Positions 1 to 6,148 of a DNA stretch of 6,383 nt are shown piece after piece. This DNA is from JBMFLE01 sp049971355 (GTDB lineage Bacteria; Patescibacteriota; Patescibacteriia; UBA2591; UBA4787). The notes below the pieces were generated by a model. It was not told the DNA's origin, made no database searches, and saw only the letters and a list, made by a program, of their open reading frames with translations. Made by a program: the position numbers and the translations under genes. Within the stretch, counting starts at the first letter, position 1. Each line of letters opens with the position of its first letter. The stretch is taken from positions 1-6,383 of the forward strand of contig JBMFLE010000034.1 of assembly GCA_049971355.1 (NCBI GenBank), given 5' to 3'.

Positions 1-92
1 TTAATGTAGTTTTGGTCAATCAAATTAGTCCCAAAAACAAATTTACTCTCAGTCCCATTTTTGGGGTTCATGTCCTTGTTATACAATTATGA
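1..92 (+). CDS. possible C-terminal tail of an upstream gene (partial)
   Basis: The frame whose codons start at base 3 is open from the window edge to a TGA at 90-92. That TGA overlaps the lepB ATG (89-91) in the classic four-base ATGA arrangement. The tail would be 29 residues, ending in VHVLVIQL. lepB has no visible Shine-Dalgarno, so translational coupling to an upstream gene would make sense. I do not recognise the peptide, and 29 codons is too short to prove coding. The opposite strand is also open here (see rejected items), so this call is tentative. Confidence 0.35.
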   Translation, partial: NVVLVNQISPKNKFTLSPIFGVHVLVIQL

Positions 93-658
93 AATTTTTT
101 CGTTTGCCATCCTGGTTACAGTTTATTTGGGATTTAGTCAAATTGGTGATAATCGCTTTTATTATTGTTTGGCCAATTCATCGGTTTGTTTTTCAGCCAT
201 TTTTAGTTCAAGGACCATCAATGGAGCCAAATTTTTACGATAAAGAATATTTAATTATTGAAGAAGTAAGTTATCGTTTTACTCAACCAAGGCGAGGAGA
301 GATTATTGTTTTCAGGCCATCATCAAATCCGAACAATTATTTAATTAAACGAATAATTGCTCTGCCCAACGAGAGAATAGTCATTAAAAATGGTAATATA
401 TATATCTATAATGATGAATATCCTCAGGGGATTAAATTGCAAGAAAATTATCTCTCGCCAGGTGTGAGTACCAGTGGTGAAATTGATCAAAAATTGGGTC
501 CCGACGAATATTTTGTCTTAGGTGATAATCGCCAGCTCAGTCTTGATTCGCGTAGTTTTGGTCCGATTAAAAGAAAAGAGATTATTGGTCGGACCTGGTT
601 AAGGGGTTGGCCTCTCAATCGAGTTGCCAAATTTCAGGTTCCAGTCTATACTTATTAA
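89..658 (+). CDS. lepB: signal peptidase I (leader peptidase)
   Basis: Type I signal peptidase (family S26), 189 residues: a membrane-anchored Ser/Lys protease that cleaves signal peptides from secreted proteins on the outer face of the membrane. After a short basic N-terminus, one hydrophobic segment (about residues 16-35) forms the anchor. The catalytic serine is Ser44 in GPSMEPNF and the general-base lysine is Lys87 in YLIKRIIALPNE. The conserved box GDNR with downstream S.DSR..G lies at about 145-158, followed by the IIGR.W..GWP strand typical of the family C-terminus. The length fits short, single-anchor, Gram-positive-like LepB. The ATG at 89 is the only sensible start: in-frame TAG lies at 26-28 and no start codon lies between. 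No Shine-Dalgarno is visible. hisS follows after 66 bp on the same strand. Confidence 0.95.
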   Translation: MKFFRLPSWLQFIWDLVKLVIIAFIIVWPIHRFVFQPFLVQGPSMEPNFYDKEYLIIEEVSYRFTQPRRGEIIVFRPSSNPNNYLIKRIIALPNERIVIKNGNIYIYNDEYPQGIKLQENYLSPGVSTSGEIDQKLGPDEYFVLGDNRQLSLDSRSFGPIKRKEIIGRTWLRGWPLNRVAKFQVPVYTY

Positions 659-668
659 GAGGGAAAAG

Positions 669-719
669 ATGCCATCTTTAAAGGCTTTAAAAATAAATCG
701 TAATAAAAATAATGATTAA
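669..719 (+). CDS. possible 16-codon leader ORF between lepB and hisS
   Basis: ATG at 669 is preceded by GAGGG (659-663) with a 5-nt spacer, a better ribosome-binding site than any of the five housekeeping genes has. It encodes MPSLKALKINRNKNND and stops at TAA 717-719, five bases before the hisS ATG. The peptide is basic and has no histidine run, so it does not look like a classical his attenuator peptide. It could be a translational-coupling leader for SD-less hisS, or chance. No homology is claimed. Confidence 0.25.
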   Translation: MPSLKALKINRNKNND

Positions 720-724
720 TAATT

Positions 725-2128
725 ATGCCTAAAAGAAAACGGGGACGACCATCTGGTCGGTCAAAAAAAAGTAAAAAATATGTTTTTCATCTTTTGAGAG
801 GAATGAAAGATGTTTTGCCCGAAGAGCAGAGATATTTTGATTTTGTAATTGAAAAGGCAGAAAATTTAGCCCATTCTTATGGTTTTGAGAAAATAGGTTT
901 GCCGATTTTAGAAGAAGCCGTCTTGTTTAAAAGGGGCGTTGGTTTAACAACGGATATTGTCCAAAAAGAAATGTTTGTTTTTGAGGATTTGGCTGGTGAT
1001 AAAATTTGTTTGAGGCCAGAAGCAACCGCTTCTGCAGTTCGAGCCTATATTGAACACGGCTTTTTTAACGTAACTCAACCGATAAAATGGTATTATTATG
1101 GCCCAATGTTTCGCCATGAAAGACCGCAAGCTGGTCGACAAAGGCAATTCCATCAGTTTGGCTTAGAGATTATTGGTTCGGAAAAGCCGGTGGCTGATGC
1201 CCAAATTATACTTTTTTCGAGAAATTTTTTACAAAACCTAGGTTTAGAGTTTACTATTCAAATTAACAGCCTTGGTTGTTTTGATTGCCGAAAAATCTAT
1301 AAGAAAAAACTATTTGACTTTTTAAAATCAAAAAGACCCTTTCTCTGCAAGGAATGTCGGAAGAGACTAAAAAGAAATCCTTTAAGGATTTTAGACTGTA
1401 AAGAATCAAATTGTCAAAAAATTGTTAATCAGGCTCCCCAGATTATCGACTACCTTTGTGAAGATTGTAAGGCACATTTTACTGAAACGTTAGAATTTTT
1501 AGATGAAATGAAGGTAATGTATAATTTAAATCCTAAAATTGTTCGTGGTTTAGATTACTATAATCGGACAGTTTTTGAAATCTGGCCAGTTAAAATAAAA
1601 AAATCGGAGACCACCCTATCAAGAGGAGAAGAAACAGAGAGTCAAACTGTTGCCGCTCTAACTGAAACGATATTGCCCGAGGAACCCGGGAGTCAATCAG
1701 CCCTGGCTGGCGGTGGCCGTTACGATCATTTAGTAGAATCTTTAGGTGGTAAACCAACACCAGCTTGCGGGGTTGCCTTCGGATTAGAGAGAATTGTTGA
1801 AGAAATTAAAAAGCAACAAGTTAAATTACCAAAAATAAAGGGACCACAGATTTTTATTGCCCAATTAGGTGATTTAGCCAGACGGAATGCTTTAAAAATT
1901 TTTGAAGATCTTCGTCGGGAAGGCTTTCGAATAGTTGAGAATTTAAGTAAGGATAGCTTGCGAACACAATTGGAAATTGCTAATAAGTTAGGGGTTAAAA
2001 TTTGCTTAATTATTGGTCAGCAAGAATATCTAAATAAAACCATTATTATTCGTGATATGACTAGCGGTTCTCAAGAAACAGTTGACCAAGAAAAAATTGT
2101 TAAAGAGATTAGAAAGAGATTAAAATAG
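725..2128 (+). CDS. hisS: histidyl-tRNA synthetase with N-terminal basic extension and internal insert
   Basis: Class II aminoacyl-tRNA synthetase that charges tRNA-His with histidine using ATP, in the cytoplasm. The usual N-terminus RGMKDVLPEE begins at residue 25. Motif 2 is FRHERPQ.GR.RQFHQ (129-144), the histidine motif HisA is RGLDYYNRTVFEI (274-286), and the second histidine motif plus motif 3 is GGGRYDHL with GVAFGLERI (329-357). A Rossmann-like anticodon-binding domain spans about 372-467. The protein is 467 residues, against roughly 420-430 for the family. The excess is a basic AT-hook-like head (residues 1-20, KRKRGRPSGR) and about 30 extra acidic residues (about 290-321) before the GSQ that precedes GGRYD. 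Eight cysteines, including three CxxC pairs, lie at 185-248. ATG 725 is preferred because no other ATG occurs before Met27, which is already inside the conserved motif. alr follows after 18 bp. Confidence 0.96.
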   Translation: MPKRKRGRPSGRSKKSKKYVFHLLRGMKDVLPEEQRYFDFVIEKAENLAHSYGFEKIGLPILEEAVLFKRGVGLTTDIVQKEMFVFEDLAGDKICLRPEATASAVRAYIEHGFFNVTQPIKWYYYGPMFRHERPQAGRQRQFHQFGLEIIGSEKPVADAQIILFSRNFLQNLGLEFTIQINSLGCFDCRKIYKKKLFDFLKSKRPFLCKECRKRLKRNPLRILDCKESNCQKIVNQAPQIIDYLCEDCKAHFTETLEFLDEMKVMYNLNPKIVRGLDYYNRTVFEIWPVKIKKSETTLSRGEETESQTVAALTETILPEEPGSQSALAGGGRYDHLVESLGGKPTPACGVAFGLERIVEEIKKQQVKLPKIKGPQIFIAQLGDLARRNALKIFEDLRREGFRIVENLSKDSLRTQLEIANKLGVKICLIIGQQEYLNKTIIIRDMTSGSQETVDQEKIVKEIRKRLK

Positions 2129-2146
2129 ACATATTTTGTCTCTGTT

Positions 2147-3295
2147 ATGGAAACCCGGGTTGAAGTTAAAAGATCGGCCATCAGAAATAATTTTAAACAA
2201 TTTCGGCAATTCATCAGCCAAAAAGTCAAAATAATGGCTGTGGTCAAATCGAATGCTTATGGTCATGGGATGGTTGAGGTGGCAAAGATTGTAGTTCAGT
2301 CAGGTGCGGACTGGTTAGGGGTAATTAATTTAGAAGAGGCATTAAAATTGCGGCAGGCTAAAATTAAAGTCCCGGTTTTTATTTTATCATACTGGACGGC
2401 CAACAAAAATTGCTCCACTACTGGCAAAATTCAGGAGGCAATTCAAAAAAATATAGATTTTCCTATTTATGATTTGTGGCAGGCAAAAATTTTATCGCGA
2501 ATAGGACAAAGAATTAAAAGAAAAGTCAATATTCATGTCAAAATTGATACTGGCACTTCGCGAATTGGCATATTGCCTAATCAGACAGTAAATTTTTTTA
2601 AAGAACTACAGAAAATTCCTAATTTAAATTTGCGTGGAATTTTTACCCATTATGCTGCTTCTGAGAGAGAAGACCAAAGTTATACCAATTGGCAAACAGA
2701 AAAATTTGAAAAAGTAATCAGAGATTTAGAGAAGGAAGGTTTTAATATTCCAATTAAACATGCCGCTTGTTCAGCTTCAACAATTATTAATCCTAAAACG
2801 CACTTTAATTTGGTCAGAATTGGTATTGCTCTTTACGGTTTATGGCCGTCTGAGGAAATAAAAAGATTTGTCCGGAAAAGAAAAATCAAATTTTATCTTC
2901 AGCCAGCTCTTTCCTGGAAGACAAAAATTATTCAAATTAAAGAATTGCCACCAAAGACGTTCATTGGTTACGACTGCACTTATCAAACAAAGGAACAAAC
3001 AAAAATTGCTGTTTTACCAATTGGCTATTGGGAGGGCTATGATAGAAAACTATCTAATGTTGGCGAAGTTTTAATTCATGAACAACGGTGTCCAATTCGC
3101 GGTCGAATTTGTATGAACTTGACCATGGTTGAAGTGAGCCACCTTAAAGATGTTAAAGTGGGGGATGAAGTTGTTCTTATTGGTAAACAGGGGAATGAAG
3201 AAGTGACGGCTGATGAAATGGCCGGAAAGGTTGGAACTATTAATTATGAAATAGTGACAAGGATTAATCCATTAATACCTAGAAAATATATCTGA
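2147..3295 (+). CDS. alr: alanine racemase
   Basis: PLP-dependent fold type III racemase, 382 residues, that interconverts L- and D-alanine and so supplies D-Ala for peptidoglycan. The PLP-binding lysine is Lys34 in AVVKSNAYGHG. The conserved K.DTG..R.G motif is at about 132-141 (Arg139), and Arg224 in VRIGIALYG is the expected pyridine-nitrogen contact. The second catalytic base is probably Tyr275 in IGYDCTY, followed by LPIGYWEGYDR. The end TINYEIVTRINPLIPRKY is the usual family C-terminus, so TGA at 3293-3295 is a true stop. The motif usually read as GR.(C/S)MDQ is GRICMN here (Met323-Asn324), an Asp-to-Asn change. No Shine-Dalgarno is visible. A small hairpin (AGACA, 5-nt loop, TGTCT; 2127-2141) fills the gap after hisS. 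Confidence 0.95.
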   Translation: METRVEVKRSAIRNNFKQFRQFISQKVKIMAVVKSNAYGHGMVEVAKIVVQSGADWLGVINLEEALKLRQAKIKVPVFILSYWTANKNCSTTGKIQEAIQKNIDFPIYDLWQAKILSRIGQRIKRKVNIHVKIDTGTSRIGILPNQTVNFFKELQKIPNLNLRGIFTHYAASEREDQSYTNWQTEKFEKVIRDLEKEGFNIPIKHAACSASTIINPKTHFNLVRIGIALYGLWPSEEIKRFVRKRKIKFYLQPALSWKTKIIQIKELPPKTFIGYDCTYQTKEQTKIAVLPIGYWEGYDRKLSNVGEVLIHEQRCPIRGRICMNLTMVEVSHLKDVKVGDEVVLIGKQGNEEVTADEMAGKVGTINYEIVTRINPLIPRKYI

Positions 3296-3343
3296 ACAAA
3301 ATCAAAAAGGGAGAAAAAGAAAACTAAAATATGAGACTAGTTT

Positions 3344-5047
3344 ATGAAAAATAAATGGATTCTTGCCCCAAAAATTTCCGATGATTTCAAAAATCAATTT
3401 CCGGAGATTAATCCGATTATTTTACAATTACTTTATAATCGCGGCTTGACCACCCAAAAGCAAATTGATGAATTTTTAATGCCGGATTATTCACAGGATT
3501 TACATGATCCTTTTTTGTTTTCCGATATGGATAAGGTAATTGAAAGGATTAATCGAGCCATTCAAAATAAAGAGAAAATTTTAATTTATGGCGATTACGA
3601 CGCTGATGGTATTACTGCTTCAGCAATTTTGAAATTAACTTTAGAAAAATTAGGCGCTGTAGCAATTGATGTTTATTTGCCGGATAGGGAAAAAGAAGGT
3701 TATGGGATAAAAAAAGAAATAATTGAAAAATTTACTAAAGAAAATATTAAACTGATTATTACTTGCGATTGTGGTATTACTGCGAATCAGGAGATTGAAT
3801 TAGCTAACCAACTTGGTATGCAAGTAATTGTCACTGACCATCATTTACCTTTGACTAATTTACCACCAGCTTATGCTATTATTAATCAACATTGTGAAGA
3901 AAAATATCCATTTAAATATTTAGCCGGAGTCGGTGTTGCTTTTAAAGTCGTTCAAGCTCTATTTAAAAAAATATCAATAATCAATAATCAATTATCAAAT
4001 TTAGAGGCTTTCGAAAAATGGCTTTTAGATTTGGTAGCCATTGGCACAGTGGCTGACAATATGCCGATTTTGGGCGAAAACCGTACTCTGATCAAATATG
4101 GTTTAATTGTTCTCAATAAAACGAAAAGAATTGGTTTACGCGCTTTGATTAAAGAAGCGGCTATTGAATTAGGTGATTTAGATACTTGGAATATTTATTA
4201 TCAAATTGCCCCGCGAATCAATGCGGCTAGTCGAATGGATCATGCTAACACGGCTTTATCTTTGATCTTAACCAACTCCCAATCAGAAGCGCAAAAAATT
4301 GCCCAAGAATTAAATCGTTTGAACAATCAGCGTCAAAAATTAGTTGAAGATATTTTTCAGCAACTTAAAAATAGTTTCGGTTCTGAACCAAAAGAAAAAA
4401 TTTTGATTGCTCAGGGAGAAAAGTGGCCAGTTGGGATTTTGGGATTAATCGCTAATAAATTAACAGATGAATATAATCGACCATCTTTAGTTCTAACCAT
4501 TCGAGAGAATGATATTATTGGTTCTGGTCGAAGCATTGAAGATTTTAATTTAGTTGAATTATTTGCTTCAGTTAATCATTTTCTTTCACGTTTTGGCGGA
4601 CATAGTAAAGCAGCCGGTTTAGCTTTAGAGGACAAAAATCAAATTTCTAACTTTGTTTCTGCCCTCCAAAAAGTAGCTGAAGAAAAATTAAGAAACTTCG
4701 ATTTTTCGAAGAAGATATTCATTGAAGTAGAAATCGATTTAAAAGATATTAACTGGGAATTAGAGGAAGCCTTAGAAAAATTTGAGCCTTTTGGCGAGGG
4801 TAATCGCCAACCTTTGTTTTTAATTAGAAATTTAAAAATTGAAAATTTAGAATGGGTTGGGCAGAATAGCCAACATTTAAAAATGGTTGCTAATGGTCGC
4901 AAATTTATTATTTTTTGCGCCAATGGCAAATGTGACAATTTGCGATTAGGCGATAAAGTTGATGTGGTGATAGAAATAGGAGTTAATCTTTGGAATGGGG
5001 TAAAAGAAATACAAATGAAAGTAATAGATATCAATTTCGCCAAATAA
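3344..5047 (+). CDS. recJ: single-stranded-DNA-specific exonuclease RecJ
   Basis: DHH-superfamily 5'-3' ssDNA exonuclease of recombination and base-excision/mismatch repair, Mn/Mg dependent; 567 residues, close to the usual length. DHH domain: motif I GDYDADG (83-89), motif II CDCGIT (Asp142), motif III TDHH (Asp165-His166-His167), motif IV GTVADNMP (Asp238). PRINAASRMDHA (290-301) leads to the DHHA1 domain, with GSGRS (393-397) and GGHSKAAG (418-425). The C-terminal part (about 460-567, with FGEGNRQPLF and LRLGDKVDVV) is the OB-fold that binds ssDNA. All expected metal ligands are present, so the enzyme should be active. The 48-bp gap after alr carries GGGAG (3310-3313 region), about 30 nt from the ATG, too far to be an ordinary RBS. 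rnhA follows 31 bp downstream. Confidence 0.96.
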   Translation: MKNKWILAPKISDDFKNQFPEINPIILQLLYNRGLTTQKQIDEFLMPDYSQDLHDPFLFSDMDKVIERINRAIQNKEKILIYGDYDADGITASAILKLTLEKLGAVAIDVYLPDREKEGYGIKKEIIEKFTKENIKLIITCDCGITANQEIELANQLGMQVIVTDHHLPLTNLPPAYAIINQHCEEKYPFKYLAGVGVAFKVVQALFKKISIINNQLSNLEAFEKWLLDLVAIGTVADNMPILGENRTLIKYGLIVLNKTKRIGLRALIKEAAIELGDLDTWNIYYQIAPRINAASRMDHANTALSLILTNSQSEAQKIAQELNRLNNQRQKLVEDIFQQLKNSFGSEPKEKILIAQGEKWPVGILGLIANKLTDEYNRPSLVLTIRENDIIGSGRSIEDFNLVELFASVNHFLSRFGGHSKAAGLALEDKNQISNFVSALQKVAEEKLRNFDFSKKIFIEVEIDLKDINWELEEALEKFEPFGEGNRQPLFLIRNLKIENLEWVGQNSQHLKMVANGRKFIIFCANGKCDNLRLGDKVDVVIEIGVNLWNGVKEIQMKVIDINFAK

Positions 5048-5078
5048 AAATTTGAAAATTAACTTTTAATTAGTGATT

Positions 5079-5489
5079 ATGAAATTTATTCTCTATACTG
5101 ACGGTGGTTCGTTTGGCAATCCTGGGCCAGCTGGAGTTGGTGTTGTTATTCGTGATAAAAATAAAAAAATAATAAAAGAAATGGCCAAATATATAGGCGA
5201 AGCGACCAATAACCAGGCCGAATATAAGGCCTTAATTTTGGGTTTAGAAGAGGCTAAAAAATTAGGGGCAACAGAGATTGATTGTTATTTGGACAGCGAG
5301 TTAATTGTTAAACAGTTAAACCGAGAGTATAAAATAAAAGATCATGGCTTAGGTCCGTTTTTTATTAAAATTTGGAACTTATCACAAAGTTTTAAAGAGA
5401 TAAATTACCATTATATTCCGCGCGAGAAAAACAAAGAAGCTGATAGATTAGTTAACCAAGCAATTAATAAAATAAAAAAGTCTAAGTAG
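5079..5489 (+). CDS. rnhA: ribonuclease HI family protein
   Basis: Endonuclease that cuts the RNA strand of RNA/DNA hybrids (primer and R-loop removal). With ATG 5079 as start it has 136 residues and begins MKFILYTDGGSFGNPGPAG. The catalytic DEDD set is complete: Asp8 (YTDGG), Glu48 (NNQAEYKAL), Asp72 (YLDSELIVKQL) and Asp122 (NKEADRLVNQA). It resembles the short RNase HI group that lacks the basic protrusion of the E. coli enzyme, with REYKIK after the third acid. GTG at 5073 is an alternative start adding two residues; neither start has a Shine-Dalgarno. The last ten bases, including the TAG stop, overlap the 3' end of rnpB on the other strand, and the lysine-rich tail NKIKKSK lies opposite its U-tract. 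Confidence 0.93.
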   Translation: MKFILYTDGGSFGNPGPAGVGVVIRDKNKKIIKEMAKYIGEATNNQAEYKALILGLEEAKKLGATEIDCYLDSELIVKQLNREYKIKDHGLGPFFIKIWNLSQSFKEINYHYIPREKNKEADRLVNQAINKIKKSK

Positions 5490-5491
5490 AC
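5468..5491 (-). terminator. probable rnpB terminator inside the rnhA 3' end
   Basis: On the minus strand the 3' strand of P1, GTCTACTTAGAC (5480-5491), is followed at once by six T (5474-5479) and a further T/A-rich run. The 12-mer can itself fold as a short hairpin (GTCT/AGAC with a 4-nt loop), or the full P1 helix can serve as the stem. The T-run is the complement of Lys and Ile codons at the rnhA C-terminus. Confidence 0.5.
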
Positions 5492-5869
5492 TCGTAAGCC
5501 GAATTCTGTTTCTACGTGATCATTTATCTGGGACCAATATTGCTATTGGCCTCTAACGACCTACCTAAATTTGGTCTTTCGCCAGGTGGGGTTTACCACA
5601 TCCGTTAATCACTTAACGGATGACCTTAGTTTTACTAAGGACTTTTCACCTTTTGCTAAAGGAGTACTCACCGAAGCCTGAAAAGGCGAGGGTGGGCAGC
5701 CTTTAGCTAGTATTGTCTCTGTGGTACTTTCCGTAGCCTAATATTACTATTAGGACTCCTTGCGGTTAGCAAGGCACCCACTTCCTCTGCTGTTACCAGA
5801 AGGGCGTTCGGACTTTCCTCCCGTTCTTCACTTTTGCGAAGAGCGGGCGATCACGCGGTCTACTTAGAC
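5480..5869 (-). ncRNA. rnpB: RNase P RNA (catalytic RNA of ribonuclease P)
   Basis: RNA subunit of RNase P, which removes 5' leaders from pre-tRNAs. Read on the minus strand it has the universal bacterial signatures: GAGGAAAGTCCG (5809-5820) near the 5' end, the ACAGA box (5710-5722), the L15 motif GGTAAACCCC that binds the tRNA 3' CCA (5588-5597), AGATAAATGATCACG (5515-5529) and ACAGAATTCGGCTTACG (5493-5509) near the 3' end. The ends are set by a perfect 12-bp P1 helix, 5858-5869 with 5480-5491, giving about 390 nt, near the E. coli size. The arrangement looks like the ancestral A type, though I have not folded it fully. A good promoter lies directly upstream, and the 3' end runs into rnhA, which is convergent. 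Confidence 0.97.
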
Positions 5870-5877
5870 TAATTTAG

Positions 5878-5905
5878 ATAGTATCAAAATTTATTAAAAA
5901 GTCAA
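5878..5905 (-). promoter_or_regulatory. promoter of rnpB (extended -10)
   Basis: On the minus strand: -35 TTGACT (5900-5905), a 16-bp spacer, then -10 TACTAT (5878-5883) preceded by TGA (5884-5886), which is an extended -10. The predicted start falls at 5869-5871, exactly where the P1 helix of the RNA begins. The agreement between promoter and RNA 5' end makes this the best-supported promoter in the window. Confidence 0.85.
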
Positions 5906-5946
5906 GCGAAGATAGACACCGCCCTTAAAGATTTTGAAAAATTATT

Positions 5947-5976
5947 TCGACATTCTCAAGAATATTGGAATATTCT
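5947..5976 (+). promoter_or_regulatory. possible + strand promoter overlapped by a dyad
   Basis: TCGACA (5947-5952, five of six matches to TTGACA) is 18 bp from TATTCT (5971-5976, four of six to TATAAT). The perfect dyad at 5959-5976 covers the spacer and -10, as a repressor operator would. A transcript starting near 5983 would carry a leader of about 310 nt into the recombinase gene. The -10 is weak, so this is tentative. Confidence 0.25.
5959..5976. repeat. perfect 18-bp dyad with GG centre (operator or crossover-site candidate)
   Basis: AGAATATT-GG-AATATTCT is a perfect 8+8 inverted repeat around a 2-bp centre. A third half-site ATTCT lies at 5952-5956, inverted relative to the adjacent AGAAT. 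A 2-bp centre flanked by inverted arms is the geometry of serine-recombinase crossover sites, and a serine recombinase starts 317 bp downstream. It could equally be a repressor operator. Confidence 0.5.
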
Positions 5977-6048
5977 ATACAGGGACACTCCCCTTAGTGA
6001 AATTTTTTTAAGAAGCCTTTTAATAATTTGAAAAAATAAAACAGTCTT

Positions 6049-6127
6049 CCCTCTATATTTACTTTTAAGTTAAACAAAGCTATTGCGATTTTGTGCAGTA
6101 GTTAGATTTAACACACGGTATAGAGGG
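6049..6127 (+). other. 79-nt nested three-stem element (candidate structured RNA)
   Basis: Three inverted repeats sit inside one another. The outer stem CCCTCTATA (6049-6057) pairs with TATAGAGGG (6119-6127), 9 bp and perfect. The middle stem GTTAAA (6069-6074) pairs with TTTAAC (6107-6112). The apical stem CTATTGC (6080-6086) pairs with GCAGTAG (6095-6101), perfect if one G-U wobble is allowed. The wobble suggests RNA made from the + strand, although DNA cruciform or protein-binding roles are possible. It matches no riboswitch or RNA family that I recognise. Confidence 0.4.
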
Positions 6128-6148
6128 CGGGGTTGCTGGCTGATTTGG

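Larger units (their letters stand above)
5915..5996. repeat. 13-bp direct repeat, two copies 69 bp apart
   Basis: GACACCGCCCTTA at 5915-5927 and GACACTCCCCTTA at 5984-5996 match at 11 of 13 positions, differing only at the two central bases. They bracket the perfect dyad at 5959-5976. A related sequence in inverted orientation, AGGGCGGGGTT, is at 6124-6134. The repeats stand out as GC-rich blocks in AT-rich DNA and could be binding sites for one protein. Confidence 0.55.

Noticed and set aside
54..66. CCCA-TTTT-TGGG hairpin before lepB.
   Set aside because: Only four base pairs with no U-tract after it; not a terminator.
1..86. Open frame on the minus strand from a TTG (86-84) or ATG (71-69) running off the left edge, beginning MNPKNGTESKFVFG.
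   Set aside because: It would leave only 17 bp between divergent start codons with no room for promoters, and has no proper RBS spacing. The + strand reading with ATGA overlap is slightly more economical, but neither is proven.
61..243. 60-codon + strand frame overlapping lepB.
   Set aside because: Shadow of lepB in another frame; no domain, no RBS.
944..1153. 69-codon minus-strand frame within hisS.
   Set aside because: Antisense to the conserved HisRS catalytic core, so the open frame is a by-product of that coding.
2868..3074. 68-codon + strand frame within alr.
   Set aside because: Lies over conserved alanine racemase sequence in a different frame.
3331..3354. Seven-codon ORF (MRLVYEK) overlapping the recJ start.
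   Set aside because: Upstream GGGAG is about 17 nt away, too far for an effective RBS, and so short an ORF is expected by chance.
4639..5043. 134-codon minus-strand frame within recJ.
   Set aside because: Antisense to the RecJ OB-fold region; low-complexity Ser/Phe/Ile composition expected from the complement of Lys/Glu-rich coding.
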